A stretch of DNA of 35,174 nt, from positions 1 to 35,174 of the forward strand of contig DUFZ01000009.1 of NCBI GenBank assembly GCA_013331635.1, in the 5' to 3' direction. How positions within the stretch are numbered: position 1 is the stretch's first letter; each line of letters begins with the position of its first letter. Under the pieces are notes generated by a model. That model had not been told where the DNA came from and ran no database searches. It saw only the letters and a program-made list of their open reading frames with translations. A program made the position numbers and the translations under genes. Positions 8,422 to 17,321 of the stretch are shown here, piece after piece. The DNA is from Candidatus Woesearchaeota archaeon (GTDB lineage: Archaea > Nanobdellota > Nanobdellia > Woesearchaeales > GW2011-AR9).

Positions 8422-9516
8422 TTATGGTAAACTTGGGCTTTTTGGCTGTTTTGTCTTCTCTCTCATAATATCCGCAAAACTGGCATAATCAATCTTTCCA
8501 TGATCGATTATCTCAAAGATTAATTCTTTACATCGTTCGCTCCAAGTATCTCGCAGACCATCCTTTACTCCGTGATAGGCTGTCACACAGGTGAGCATTC
8601 GTCCCGCTGAAAGAATTTTATCTACTTCACTATGCACTTGGGCAGAAGGATCGTACTTACTGCCAGCTTTTTGTAATGTCTTAAAGAAAATATCTTTTGC
8701 TTCTTCAAAAGTATTTTGATCAAAATAGTTTAGCAATTGTAATTGAATCATGTTAAATTCTAATGTAGGCATTCCCGCTTGACAAAATTCAAGATCAAAA
8801 TAACCAGAAGGCTTCCCTCTTTCATCTACCAGAAAATTTGTAGCATGAAAGTCAGCAAGCACGAGTACCGGTTTCTCATGATAGGATTTAAGTTGATCAT
8901 CCAGAGAGCTTATGCTTTTTCCAAAATAACTACGAATTTGATCCAATTCCGAAGATGTCGCTCCTCCTTTCTGCTCTTCTCTCTGTAATTTTAAATCTAC
9001 CATAGAGTTTAACCTTTGCGCGAAGGACTGTATTCCAGTTGGAAATATCTCCCCTCCCGGCATGATATCCCCATAGGAAGCGAAAACCACTTGCTGTGCT
9101 TTAGCAATATCTTCAGCTAGAAATTCCATGGAAGCAATAAAATCACTTTTAGAATAATTTTTTTCCTGGATAAATTGATTCCAAGGTACGCCGGGCATTC
9201 GCTGTGCAACAATGAAACTGGCTTCTAGTGAAGGAAATACACCATCAATTTTTGGAGCTGGTAAGTTTGCTGATTCTCGAACCAAATTGCACAAAAAAGC
9301 TTCTCTTTCTAAAGAAATGAGACCATTATAATGGAAATCCCTTCGCACTCCTCCAAAATCATGGGATCCTTTTTTTTCAAACCGAGCAACTAAGTTTCTT
9401 CCCTCACTTGTAAAAAAGAATATATCATGGCTAGACCCCTCAGGAACAAAGGTAATGTCATCGATTTGATATCCTTGGCTTTTGATATACTCTGAGGCTC
9501 TAGTTAAATTCATCAT
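8422..9516 (-). CDS. APH/choline-kinase-fold small-molecule kinase
   Basis: A protein of 364 residues with the aminoglycoside-phosphotransferase fold. The catalytic loop is ADFHATNFL (D222, N227; family pattern HxDxxxxN, with the first His replaced), and the metal-binding segment is YFDLEFCQAG (D241). The N-lobe shows VARFEKKGS and an acidic residue in ISLEREA, consistent with the ATP-holding Lys/Glu pair. Members phosphorylate antibiotics, choline, homoserine or sugars; an amino-sugar or sugar 1-kinase would fit the neighbours, but the substrate is not readable. The gene has its own leaderless-type promoter, is divergent from the DapA-like gene, and lies 108 nt upstream of rfbF on the same strand. 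Confidence 0.72.
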   Translation of the reverse strand: MMNLTRASEYIKSQGYQIDDITFVPEGSSHDIFFFTSEGRNLVARFEKKGSHDFGGVRRDFHYNGLISLEREAFLCNLVRESANLPAPKIDGVFPSLEASFIVAQRMPGVPWNQFIQEKNYSKSDFIASMEFLAEDIAKAQQVVFASYGDIMPGGEIFPTGIQSFAQRLNSMVDLKLQREEQKGGATSSELDQIRSYFGKSISSLDDQLKSYHEKPVLVLADFHATNFLVDERGKPSGYFDLEFCQAGMPTLEFNMIQLQLLNYFDQNTFEEAKDIFFKTLQKAGSKYDPSAQVHSEVDKILSAGRMLTCVTAYHGVKDGLRDTWSERCKELIFEIIDHGKIDYASFADIMREKTKQPKSPSLP

Positions 9517-9534
9517 TTTGACAGGTCAATAATC

Positions 9535-9545
9535 TTTATATTAAA
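9535..9545 (-). promoter_or_regulatory. TATA box of the kinase gene
   Basis: On the minus strand this reads tttaatataaa, centred about 24 nt before the ATG at 9516. It sits in an 80-nt divergent promoter region. Confidence 0.5.
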
Positions 9546-9571
9546 TTATAGTTTACTAGTTGCACAAGCTT

Positions 9572-9583
9572 TTTAAAATAAAA
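9572..9583 (+). promoter_or_regulatory. TATA box of the DapA-like gene
   Basis: An A/T-rich element, tttaaaataaaa, centred about 20 nt before the ATG at 9597, back to back with the minus-strand promoter. Confidence 0.4.
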
Positions 9584-9596
9584 ATATCCTTAAAAT

Positions 9597-10502
9597 ATGA
9601 TGGAAATTTCTTACACACCAAAAAGTGGAATAGTAGTCCCATTTATGCCCTTTTTGACAGAGAAAGAAAATTACGATCTCTTGGCAGTTGAAAAACAAGT
9701 AAACCACTTTATTGAAAGTAAAGTGGCAGGTATTTTTGTTCTAACCACCTGTGGTCAGTCAGGTAATTTTTCATTTCAAGAAAATCAAGATTTAGCAGAT
9801 ATCGTTCTTGATACTGCTCGGGGGAAAACTCCGGTGTATGTGGGAATCGGACGAACCAAAGAAGAACCTGATTATCCATCTAAAATGCTTGAACATGTGA
9901 TCGAAAAAAAAGCTGATGCAGCAGTAGTACTCTGTTCTGATATGTCCGCTGAAGAGCAAGTAGAACATTTTAGCCAACTGAACCACTATAATTTTCCTTT
10001 GGTAGCGTACAGCCTAGGAACACAGCAAAAGCAATTGAAGAAGGTTGAAGAAATTCTGGTAATGGAATCAGTTATTGGAATGAAATTAACCATTGATGTG
10101 CGACAGGCAGAAGCTAAAGAATATTTTGAGAGAGTTGTTAATTTAGGAAAGCCTGTATTTATGGGTGAAGACGTTGTTCTCTATGATGGATTAGAACTAG
10201 GTGCCCGTGGCGGGGTCAATGCCATTGCCAACCTTATGCCAGAAACAGTTGTTGCGTTATATGACAAGCATTTTGCTGGAAATAAATCTAAAGCTCAAGA
10301 GTTACAACAATCTATTAACACAGTTTTAGATGTGATTTATTATGGAAACGATGCCGAGGGGCACACCTTTGACGCAGCGGCGGCGCTGCAATGTGCAATG
10401 TTTCAGAGATTTGGATTTGGTTCCGTTACCATGAGACAACCTAAGCCAACCTATAGTGAAAAAGATGCAGAGATTATTAAGAGTGTTTTAAATTTTAGGT
10501 AA
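9597..10502 (+). CDS. DapA/NanA-family pyruvate-dependent aldolase-like protein
   Basis: A TIM-barrel protein of 301 residues, normal for the DHDPS/N-acetylneuraminate lyase family. The Schiff-base Lys is expected at K163 (VIGMKLT) and the catalytic Tyr at Y138 (LVAYSLG); GGVNAIANLMPE matches the family's GG-hydrophobic-ANL-P segment. The loop that usually reads TTGE is TTCGQSG here, and the residues after Lys are not the usual DSS, so the acceptor substrate probably differs. It precedes two neuB-type genes, so a role in making or breaking a 2-keto-3-deoxy acid is plausible (inference). It has its own promoter. Confidence 0.8.
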   Translation: MMEISYTPKSGIVVPFMPFLTEKENYDLLAVEKQVNHFIESKVAGIFVLTTCGQSGNFSFQENQDLADIVLDTARGKTPVYVGIGRTKEEPDYPSKMLEHVIEKKADAAVVLCSDMSAEEQVEHFSQLNHYNFPLVAYSLGTQQKQLKKVEEILVMESVIGMKLTIDVRQAEAKEYFERVVNLGKPVFMGEDVVLYDGLELGARGGVNAIANLMPETVVALYDKHFAGNKSKAQELQQSINTVLDVIYYGNDAEGHTFDAAAALQCAMFQRFGFGSVTMRQPKPTYSEKDAEIIKSVLNFR

Positions 10503-10557
10503 GTTCTTGATTAATTTTCATTATGGGTCTGTTATAGAGAGTAAAGATACACAAAAC

Positions 10558-10565
10558 TTATAAAT
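10558..10565 (+). promoter_or_regulatory. TATA box of the neuB operon
   Basis: The sequence ttataaat is centred about 26 nt before the ATG at 10587, fitting a leaderless transcript for the nonulosonic-acid operon. Confidence 0.6.
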
Positions 10566-10586
10566 CTTAGTTTAGCCTTACCAACC

Positions 10587-11648
10587 ATGAATTTTAATGG
10601 GGAATTGAGGGTAGGTAACCGTCGGGTGGGCCCTGGAAACCCCTGTTTTATTATTGCGGAAGCTGGTGTTAATCATGATGGCAATATTGAAAAAGCCAAG
10701 AGAATGATCGATGTAGCAGTAGCGGCAGGCGCCGATGCGGTGAAATTCCAGACATTTACCGGTGAAACTCTCGCTTCAAAGGATGCCATGTTGGCAACCT
10801 ATCATAAGAAAGGGGCAACATCAGAGAAAGAAACGTTAAAAGATTTGTTGAAGCGGTTAGAGTTGAATAAAGAAGAACATATTGCCTTATTCAAGTATGC
10901 GCGGGAAAGAGGGATCTTGATTTTTTCGACGCCGTTTGATGAAGCCAGCGTAGATATTCTAGAAGAGTTAAGAGTAGATTTGTATAAAATTGCGTCATTT
11001 AGTCTTACTAATTATCCTCTCCTTCGCCACATTGCCAGCAAGAATAAGCCGATGATTATGTCAACAGGATTACATAATTTAGGAGAGATAGAAGAGGCGG
11101 TTAAAGTCATTTATGAAACGGGGAATATCCAGTTAGCGTTGTTGCATTGCACTTCCCATTATCCTATTACTCCTTCCGATTCCAATTTACGGACGATGCA
11201 GACACTGCGGTTTGCCTTTGAAGTGCCGGTGGGCTATTCTGATCACACCATGGGTATTACTATCACTTTAGCTTCTGTTGCCATGGGAGCAAATATTGTG
11301 GAAAAGCACTATACTCTTAATACCCAGGCGTACGGAGTTGATCACGATGCCTCAATTAGCCCAGCAGAGTTATACCAATTAGTTCAAGGTATTCGTGATA
11401 TTGAGGCAGCCATGGGAACATCGAAGAAGATAATCCCAGACGTTGAAAAAGAAATCCAACGAGTGCATCGGCCCAGTCTCGTTTCAAGGGTGGATATTCC
11501 AGCTCATACTGTTCTAACATCAGAAATGCTGGTGATTAAGAAACCCGGAACGGGCATTCATCCCCGAGATTTGCCTTGGGTAATTGGAAAGAAAGCGAAA
11601 GTTACCATTGAAGCAGACCGTCTGATCAAAAAAGAGGATTTAGAGTAA
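10587..11648 (+). CDS. neuB: NeuB-type nonulosonic acid synthase, first copy
   Basis: Condenses phosphoenolpyruvate with an N-acyl-mannosamine-like sugar to give a nine-carbon 2-keto acid (sialic, legionaminic or pseudaminic type). The 353 residues comprise an N-terminal TIM barrel (about 15-275), with FIIAEAGVNHDG, ADAVKFQTF, STGLHN, HCTSHYP and GYSDHTMG, all classic NeuB motifs, and a C-terminal SAF/antifreeze-like domain (about 290-353) that closes over the active site. It is the first gene of a five-gene operon with its own TATA box. The motifs are canonical, so the class is secure; the sugar substrate is not. Confidence 0.93.
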   Translation: MNFNGELRVGNRRVGPGNPCFIIAEAGVNHDGNIEKAKRMIDVAVAAGADAVKFQTFTGETLASKDAMLATYHKKGATSEKETLKDLLKRLELNKEEHIALFKYARERGILIFSTPFDEASVDILEELRVDLYKIASFSLTNYPLLRHIASKNKPMIMSTGLHNLGEIEEAVKVIYETGNIQLALLHCTSHYPITPSDSNLRTMQTLRFAFEVPVGYSDHTMGITITLASVAMGANIVEKHYTLNTQAYGVDHDASISPAELYQLVQGIRDIEAAMGTSKKIIPDVEKEIQRVHRPSLVSRVDIPAHTVLTSEMLVIKKPGTGIHPRDLPWVIGKKAKVTIEADRLIKKEDLE

Positions 11649-11670
11649 GGAACTTAAAAATAAATTGGCT

Positions 11671-12711
11671 ATGGTTATCACAAAAATGAAAGAAATTGGA
11701 ATTGGTACTAAAGTTATTGGTGAAAATAAGCCTACTTTTTTCATTGCAGAAGTTGCTTGTGCACATGAAGGGAATTTTGATACTGCCAAAAAAATGATTG
11801 ATGTGGCTGTCGAGGCTCAAGCTGATGCCGTCAAATTTCAGATAATCAACAAAGAAGCCTATATGGTTCCATATCATCCTATTTATCCTATTGTAGAAAA
11901 AGTTGAGTTTACTCCTATACAATGGTCTGAACTGAGGAATTATGCCCAAAGGCTAGGAATTCTTTTCTTTGCTGACGGCTATGATGTTCCGTCTATTAAA
12001 GTTGCCAAGGAAATTAAGGTTGATGCTCTTAAAATTCATTCCTCAGATCTTACCAACCATGAAGCAATTGAAGAAGCGGCTAAGACCATGTTGCCACTAT
12101 TTTTGGGTGTGGGTGCGACCACTATGGATGAAATCAGCGCTGCCATTTCGCTCATTCGGTGCTATCATAATAACATAGTGATTATGCATGGCTACCAAGC
12201 TTTTCCCACCAGATTAGAAAGTCTTAACTTCAATTTTGTTAAAACACTCCACGCAGCCTATGGTCTTCCGGTTGGAATTCTAGACCACACTGAGGGTGAA
12301 ACATTTTTGAGCAAAGTTGTCCCTTTACTTACTCCATTTGTCGGAGCTCAGGTTATCGAAAAGCATTTTGTTCTTGATAGATCATTAAAAGGCATTGATT
12401 ATGAATCATCGGTCAATCCTAACACCTTAAAAGATATCGTTGCCAACTTAAGAGCTATGGGAACAACTTTTGGATCCGGTTTTCCGATAGTCAACTTTAA
12501 TGTTGAAGAACAAGCCTATCGTGACTTGATGAAAAAAGCCATCGTGGCAGAGATTAATATTCCTGCCAATGATATCATTAAAAGGGACATGGTCTCATTC
12601 AAACGAGCTGGACCAGGATTAAGACCCATGGATATAAATACCATCATTGGAAAAAAGACCAAACGGGCCTTCACCAAAAATGAAAAGATACTGAGGGAAG
12701 AATTACAATGA
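11671..12711 (+). CDS. NeuB-like synthase, divergent second copy
   Basis: A second NeuB-family protein of about 346 residues with barrel and C-terminal SAF domain. Compared with the upstream copy, key segments have changed: AGVNHDG becomes VACAHEG, HCTSHYP becomes MHGYQAFPT and GYSDHTMG becomes ILDHTEG, while ADAVKFQ, the His-Phe-Val-Leu-Asp segment and SAF residues are kept. This points to a different sugar substrate rather than redundancy. The start is uncertain: TTG 11665, ATG 11671 and ATG 11686 are all in frame; a weak AAGGA lies at 11647-11651. It follows neuB after 22 nt and overlaps the next gene by 4 nt (ATGA). Confidence 0.85.
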   Translation: MVITKMKEIGIGTKVIGENKPTFFIAEVACAHEGNFDTAKKMIDVAVEAQADAVKFQIINKEAYMVPYHPIYPIVEKVEFTPIQWSELRNYAQRLGILFFADGYDVPSIKVAKEIKVDALKIHSSDLTNHEAIEEAAKTMLPLFLGVGATTMDEISAAISLIRCYHNNIVIMHGYQAFPTRLESLNFNFVKTLHAAYGLPVGILDHTEGETFLSKVVPLLTPFVGAQVIEKHFVLDRSLKGIDYESSVNPNTLKDIVANLRAMGTTFGSGFPIVNFNVEEQAYRDLMKKAIVAEINIPANDIIKRDMVSFKRAGPGLRPMDINTIIGKKTKRAFTKNEKILREELQ

Positions 12712-14147
12712 GAGTAGGAATATTAATTGCCTGCCGCATGAAATCACAGCGGTTGCCCCAGAAAGCCTTGCTGCCCATTGTTGGTAAGCCTTTGATTGAC
12801 CACCTTATTGAAAGGGTAAAAAGTGCAAAGGTTCCCGAAGGTATTGTTCTGTGTACTTCAACCCATCCAGATGATGCAGTACTCGAAGAAGTTGCCCAGC
12901 GTAATGCAATCGGATTTTTTCGTGGCTCTGAGGAGGATGTCATGGGACGCTTTATTGCTGCGGCAGAAAAATTTGGCTTCGATGCCGTGGTGCGAGTAAC
13001 CGGAGACAATCCTCTTACCGATCCTGAACATATTGATCTGTTAATCAAGAGCCATATCGAGACCAGCGCTGATTTCTCAAAAGTGGAACAGCTTCCCTTA
13101 GGAGCCAACTGCGAAGTAATTTCGTTGTCAACGCTAAGGAAAGCGCATACACTTGCTGATGATCCAAATCTAAGTGAATACATGACAGCGTATCTCAAAC
13201 AACCAAAATACTTCAATATTAATTTATTGGAAGTTGATCCATATTTAAAACATCCCCAGATACGCCTCACCGTTGATGTGAAAGAAGACCTCCAATTAAT
13301 GGAAGAAATCTATCGGAGGTTGTACACTGAGCCAGGGAAAATTTTCTCCATACGCCAAGTAGTAGAGCTGCTCACTCAGCGAGAGCCGGAACTCTTAAAG
13401 ATTAATCAGAAAGTACCAGAGCGAGCACTTCCTAAAATCTTGATGAAAGGTGATCCCATAGCAGATAAGCCAAAAATTGTCCTTTGCGGAGCAAGAATGG
13501 ATGCCCATGCTGGAGTAGTATTGCAAATCATAGAAGAGTATGCACTATATAATGTGGTCGGTTTTGTGGATGATGACGTGCGTCTGCATAATACCATGAT
13601 TCAAGGTATTCCTGTTCTAGGAAGTATAGATGAACTACCCCAAAAAATTCCTGCTGGAACAACTGGTTTTTTTATTTGCAGTGGAAACAATGAATTTCGG
13701 GAACGATGCTATCATTTCCTCAAAAAACAGCACTATAAGCTTATTAATGTAATTCATCCCACTGCGCACTTATCCAGTACCACTGTGTTAGGAGAAGGTG
13801 TTTTTATAGGTGCTCATGTAGTAACTACTAATAAAGTCCATATTGGAAATGGGGTACTTTTGAATACTGCCTGTACTATAGATCATGATAATGTTGTAGA
13901 AGACTTTGTCAATATTAGTCCAGGATGCCATACCTCCGGCCGGGTAAAGATTAAGCGAGGCACTTTCTTAGGGACGGGCGTATCAATCTTACCCGACATT
14001 ACTATCTATGAGTATGCTCTTGTTGGTGCAGGAGCGGTAGTTACCAAAGATGTCCCCCCCCAAACTACTGTTGCCGGTGTTCCTGCAGTTCCGCTGGAGC
14101 ATATTGCTCTCTTAAAAAGGGGTGAAAATAGTGGCCAAAGACATTAA
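12708..14147 (+). CDS. Cytidylyltransferase-acyltransferase fusion (SpsF/NeuA-like plus NeuD/PglD-like)
   Basis: A two-domain protein of 479 residues. Residues 1-240 form a COG1861/SpsF-type nucleotidyltransferase: ILIACRMKSQRLPQKAL (5-21) is the CTP-binding loop and VRVTGDNPLTDP the metal-binding region (D100). Residues 254-470 form a NeuD/PglD-type N-acyltransferase: a Rossmann-like part (VLCGARMDAHAG) and a left-handed beta-helix of hexapeptide repeats, with catalytic-type H393 in CTIDHDN. The fusion could acylate an amino sugar and later activate the finished nonulosonic acid as CMP-sugar. It overlaps the preceding gene by 4 nt with GAGGGA nine bases upstream, and overlaps the next gene by 17 nt. 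Confidence 0.88.
   Translation: MRVGILIACRMKSQRLPQKALLPIVGKPLIDHLIERVKSAKVPEGIVLCTSTHPDDAVLEEVAQRNAIGFFRGSEEDVMGRFIAAAEKFGFDAVVRVTGDNPLTDPEHIDLLIKSHIETSADFSKVEQLPLGANCEVISLSTLRKAHTLADDPNLSEYMTAYLKQPKYFNINLLEVDPYLKHPQIRLTVDVKEDLQLMEEIYRRLYTEPGKIFSIRQVVELLTQREPELLKINQKVPERALPKILMKGDPIADKPKIVLCGARMDAHAGVVLQIIEEYALYNVVGFVDDDVRLHNTMIQGIPVLGSIDELPQKIPAGTTGFFICSGNNEFRERCYHFLKKQHYKLINVIHPTAHLSSTTVLGEGVFIGAHVVTTNKVHIGNGVLLNTACTIDHDNVVEDFVNISPGCHTSGRVKIKRGTFLGTGVSILPDITIYEYALVGAGAVVTKDVPPQTTVAGVPAVPLEHIALLKRGENSGQRH
14117..14125 (+). promoter_or_regulatory. Shine-Dalgarno site of the aminotransferase-SDR gene
   Basis: AAGGGGTGA resembles the ideal AGGAGGTGA and stands 5 nt before a GTG at 14131. It favours that start over the GTG at 14122, which lies within the site. 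Confidence 0.6.
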
Positions 14148-16305
14148 ATTAGTACAACCAAAAATTCATGACTTCGAATTATTTGTCCAAAGAGCTCGAA
14201 GCGCTTTTGATACAGGATACTTAACCAATAATGGCCCTTTTACTCAGCAACTTGAAAAAGAAATTACTCACTTTCTCGGTACTCCTTCCCTAACAGTGGT
14301 TAATGGTACTCTAGGCCTTGAACTTGTTCTTCGAGGCCTTAATCTCAAAGGAAAAGTAATTGTTCCCAGTTTTACCTATGTAGCGACTGCTCATGCTATA
14401 GCGCTGGCAGGATTAGAGCCATTATTTGTAGACATTGATCCAGAAACTTTGACGTTGGATCCAGAAAAAGTGGCTGCTGCCATTACTCCAGATACCTGCG
14501 CCATAGTGGCAGTTCACGTATTTGGGAATCCTTGTGCCATTGATCAGCTAATTGAAATAGCCCACCAGCATCATTTGCCCCTCTTATTTGATGCTGCTCA
14601 CGCTTTTGGGTCTCTCTATAAAGGCAAGCGCATTGGTCAATTTGGTACAGCAGAAATTTTCAGCACTCACGCTTGCAAGACCTTGATTTCTGCTGAAGGT
14701 GGTTTAGTATCTACATTTAATACTGCCTTATTTTCATATGTCCAGCGTGCTCGTAATTTTGGATTCATGAATTCTGAAGAAACTGAATTTGTGGGAACTA
14801 ATGCCAAGATGAGCGAATTGCATGCCATTGTTGGGTTAGATAGTTTTGCCTGTATTCGTCAATCAGTGGCAAAACAACAAGAGATTGCTTCCTGGTACTT
14901 TCGGTATTTGAAAAATATTCCTGGTTTGCGTTTCCAAAAAATAGAAGCAGGCGCCGAAAGCAATTATTTTAATTTTAGTATTATCATAGATCAAAATGAA
15001 TTTGGAATAGATAGGAATAAACTCTCTGAAATTTTGACTGCAGCTGGAGTTCAGAGCCGAAAATATTTTTATCGTCCTATTCATCAACACCAGGCCTATC
15101 AAAAGTACTCTTTATTTTCGCTTCCTCATACTGAATCAATTGCTTCTAACATCCTCTGCTTGCCGATGCATACCGGGCTAACAATTGATGATGTAGAATA
15201 TATTAGCACCATTATTCAGAAATCTTGCCACAGAAAGTCAAGCGTGTCTACGACACAACCCTCTTTATTGGTACCCAAGTCCAATTCTTTATGGGCCAAT
15301 CACTTGTCAAATCATACCATCAGAAGAGTTTTGGTAACTGGTGGGGCAGGATACGTTGGATGTGTTTTAGTGAAAAAACTTTTAGAAAAAGGATTCCAAG
15401 TAAGGGTATTGGATAAACTTATTTTTGGAAAAGAACCACTCTCCGATTTTTCTGTTAATCCTTATTTTGATTTGCAGATTGGAGCAGTTGAGGATAAATA
15501 TACTGTTGAAAAATGTCTTCAAGGAGTGGATGCTGTTATCCATCTTGCTGGATTGTCCAATGACCCCTCCTGTGAAATAAACCAGGATCTTACCAGAAAA
15601 GAAAATGTTGAAGCGACCAGAATTATCATCAATTTGGCTAAAGCGAGCGGCGTTAGGCGATTTATCTATGCTTCTTCCTGCAGTGTCTATGGCTTTACCG
15701 AAGGAGCAGTGGTCACTGAAGAAAGCCAGATAAACCCGCTCACCGCTTATGCAAAATCGAAAATTGATTGCGAAAAGATAATCCTTCCGGAAGCGAGAGA
15801 CGATTTGGTGGTCGCCGTCCTGCGGAAAGCGACGATCTACGGGCCTTCTCCCAGAATGCGTTTTGATCTGGTAATTAATACGATGACCGGAACAGCCAGG
15901 GGTGAGAATCGCATCACCATTAACGGTGGAGAGCAATGGAGGCCCTTCCTGCACGTTGAGGATGCAGCTGATGCCTATATTTTCATGCTGGAATCTGAAG
16001 CAAAAAAAATCAACGGGCAGGTTTTTAATGTAGGGAGTAACGAACAAAACGTGAAGATTGCGGATCTGGCCTATAATGTCGCTAAACTTATTCCCACTGC
16101 TAAAGTCGAACAAAGCCTTTCTCCGGACAACCGGAGTTATCGCGTCAATTTTGATAAAATTAATGCTCTCGGCTGGAAGGCGACGAAAACGATTGATGAA
16201 GGGATACTGGGCGTTGCCGAAATGTTCAACGATGGAAGAGTGAAAGATTTCCGTGACTTGAATTATTTTAATATCAAAAGGATGATTACGTATTTGAATG
16301 TCTAA
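14131..16305 (+). CDS. DegT-type aminotransferase fused to an SDR dehydrogenase/epimerase
   Basis: A two-domain protein of 724 residues. Residues 1-365 are a DegT/DnrJ/EryC1 PLP aminotransferase with the cofactor Lys at about 183 (STHACKTLISAEGG) and FDAAHAFGS for the PLP-binding Asp. After a linker (about 365-397), residues 398-724 are an extended SDR with GGAGYVG, YASSCSVYG and a YAKSK active-site pair. Together they could oxidise or epimerise a sugar nucleotide and aminate the keto group, as needed for an amino-sugar precursor of a nonulosonic acid (inference). No TDE-type dehydratase motif is seen in the SDR part. GTG start chosen by the ribosome-binding site; it overlaps the previous gene by 17 nt. 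Confidence 0.88.
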   Translation: MAKDIKLVQPKIHDFELFVQRARSAFDTGYLTNNGPFTQQLEKEITHFLGTPSLTVVNGTLGLELVLRGLNLKGKVIVPSFTYVATAHAIALAGLEPLFVDIDPETLTLDPEKVAAAITPDTCAIVAVHVFGNPCAIDQLIEIAHQHHLPLLFDAAHAFGSLYKGKRIGQFGTAEIFSTHACKTLISAEGGLVSTFNTALFSYVQRARNFGFMNSEETEFVGTNAKMSELHAIVGLDSFACIRQSVAKQQEIASWYFRYLKNIPGLRFQKIEAGAESNYFNFSIIIDQNEFGIDRNKLSEILTAAGVQSRKYFYRPIHQHQAYQKYSLFSLPHTESIASNILCLPMHTGLTIDDVEYISTIIQKSCHRKSSVSTTQPSLLVPKSNSLWANHLSNHTIRRVLVTGGAGYVGCVLVKKLLEKGFQVRVLDKLIFGKEPLSDFSVNPYFDLQIGAVEDKYTVEKCLQGVDAVIHLAGLSNDPSCEINQDLTRKENVEATRIIINLAKASGVRRFIYASSCSVYGFTEGAVVTEESQINPLTAYAKSKIDCEKIILPEARDDLVVAVLRKATIYGPSPRMRFDLVINTMTGTARGENRITINGGEQWRPFLHVEDAADAYIFMLESEAKKINGQVFNVGSNEQNVKIADLAYNVAKLIPTAKVEQSLSPDNRSYRVNFDKINALGWKATKTIDEGILGVAEMFNDGRVKDFRDLNYFNIKRMITYLNV

Positions 16306-16346
16306 AGTAGTGTTAGTTAGCGTAGAGTGATAATCTCGCTGGGTTT

Positions 16347-17321
16347 ATGCTCATGAACATTTTAGTGAAATCCGGAGTAGAACAGCTTCCCCTGTTTGAA
16401 AAAGAGGATTTCCCGTACTTTGAGGCTTATCTGAGGGGAGATGAAGATAAGAACGATCTGAACCAGCTTCTCCGGACGAAGATGAAACTGATTTCAATTC
16501 ACCTGCCGCATTCCATTCAAACAAGTTTAGGAAAGAGACCTATTGACTTCTGCGATTCTGGAGAAACCGGCAAGGCTTCTTTTTTGATATTAGAAAAAAT
16601 TCTTAATTTTTCGCAAAAAAATGATGTAAAGTATATCGTGATCCATCTTGGTTTTTATAATTATCTTACTGAAGATAGGTACTCCGTGCTGATGAGAACT
16701 GCTCAACGGTTTAAGGCTCTTCCTTCTGGGAAAGTTACTTTGTGTTTAGAAAATGTACCTTGCTGGACTAACCTTTGTTTTGAAAATGAGCCAGTAATCA
16801 GCGATGCAGAGCATTTTTCGTATTTTAAGAAATATTGCCCGAACATTGGATTGACTTTTGATACGGATCATCTGGCAATCACGGCCGTGTTTAAGCATTT
16901 TTATGATGGTTTTAAAGCAGGATATCTTGCCAGCGAAGATCGGAAAGCCTTTCGAGAGAAAATGGAGAAAGAAATCATGCAGGCAACTAGGAAAGCCCCA
17001 GATTTCTTTCGTAAGGCAGTAGAGCAGAAAATTATTGCCTTTTTATCACAGGTACAGCCAGATATGGTGCATGCAGTGGGCTCAGATTTCTGCCAGTATC
17101 AAGAGGGCAAAAAATTGCCTTTAGCGGGAGAGGCCTTGCCCTTGGGTTATAAAGGGATGATTAAAGGATTTCTTGTTGAAGACCGGTTGGATCATGCAGT
17201 ATGGCTTTCCCGCATCCCAAAAGAAACTTGGATAACCATTGAATTAATGCTTCGTCCGGAGTACAATTATATAGACCAAATACAAAAAAGTAGGAAGTGG
17301 ATAGCTGCTATTGCGCGATAA
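16347..17321 (+). CDS. Xylose-isomerase-like TIM barrel (AP endonuclease 2 family)
   Basis: A protein of 324 residues with the strand-end motifs of the sugar isomerase/AP endonuclease 2 superfamily: VIHLGF, CLENVP, GLTFDTDH and, at the end, ITIELML. The acids and His at these strand ends normally bind a divalent metal. Members interconvert keto and aldo sugars or epimerise sugar acids. The position as the last gene of the neuB operon (41 nt after the fusion gene) suggests a step on the precursor sugar, but this is inference. Start could be ATG 16347 or 16353; no clear ribosome-binding site. Its stop codon directly abuts the stop of the convergent gene. Confidence 0.7.
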   Translation: MLMNILVKSGVEQLPLFEKEDFPYFEAYLRGDEDKNDLNQLLRTKMKLISIHLPHSIQTSLGKRPIDFCDSGETGKASFLILEKILNFSQKNDVKYIVIHLGFYNYLTEDRYSVLMRTAQRFKALPSGKVTLCLENVPCWTNLCFENEPVISDAEHFSYFKKYCPNIGLTFDTDHLAITAVFKHFYDGFKAGYLASEDRKAFREKMEKEIMQATRKAPDFFRKAVEQKIIAFLSQVQPDMVHAVGSDFCQYQEGKKLPLAGEALPLGYKGMIKGFLVEDRLDHAVWLSRIPKETWITIELMLRPEYNYIDQIQKSRKWIAAIAR

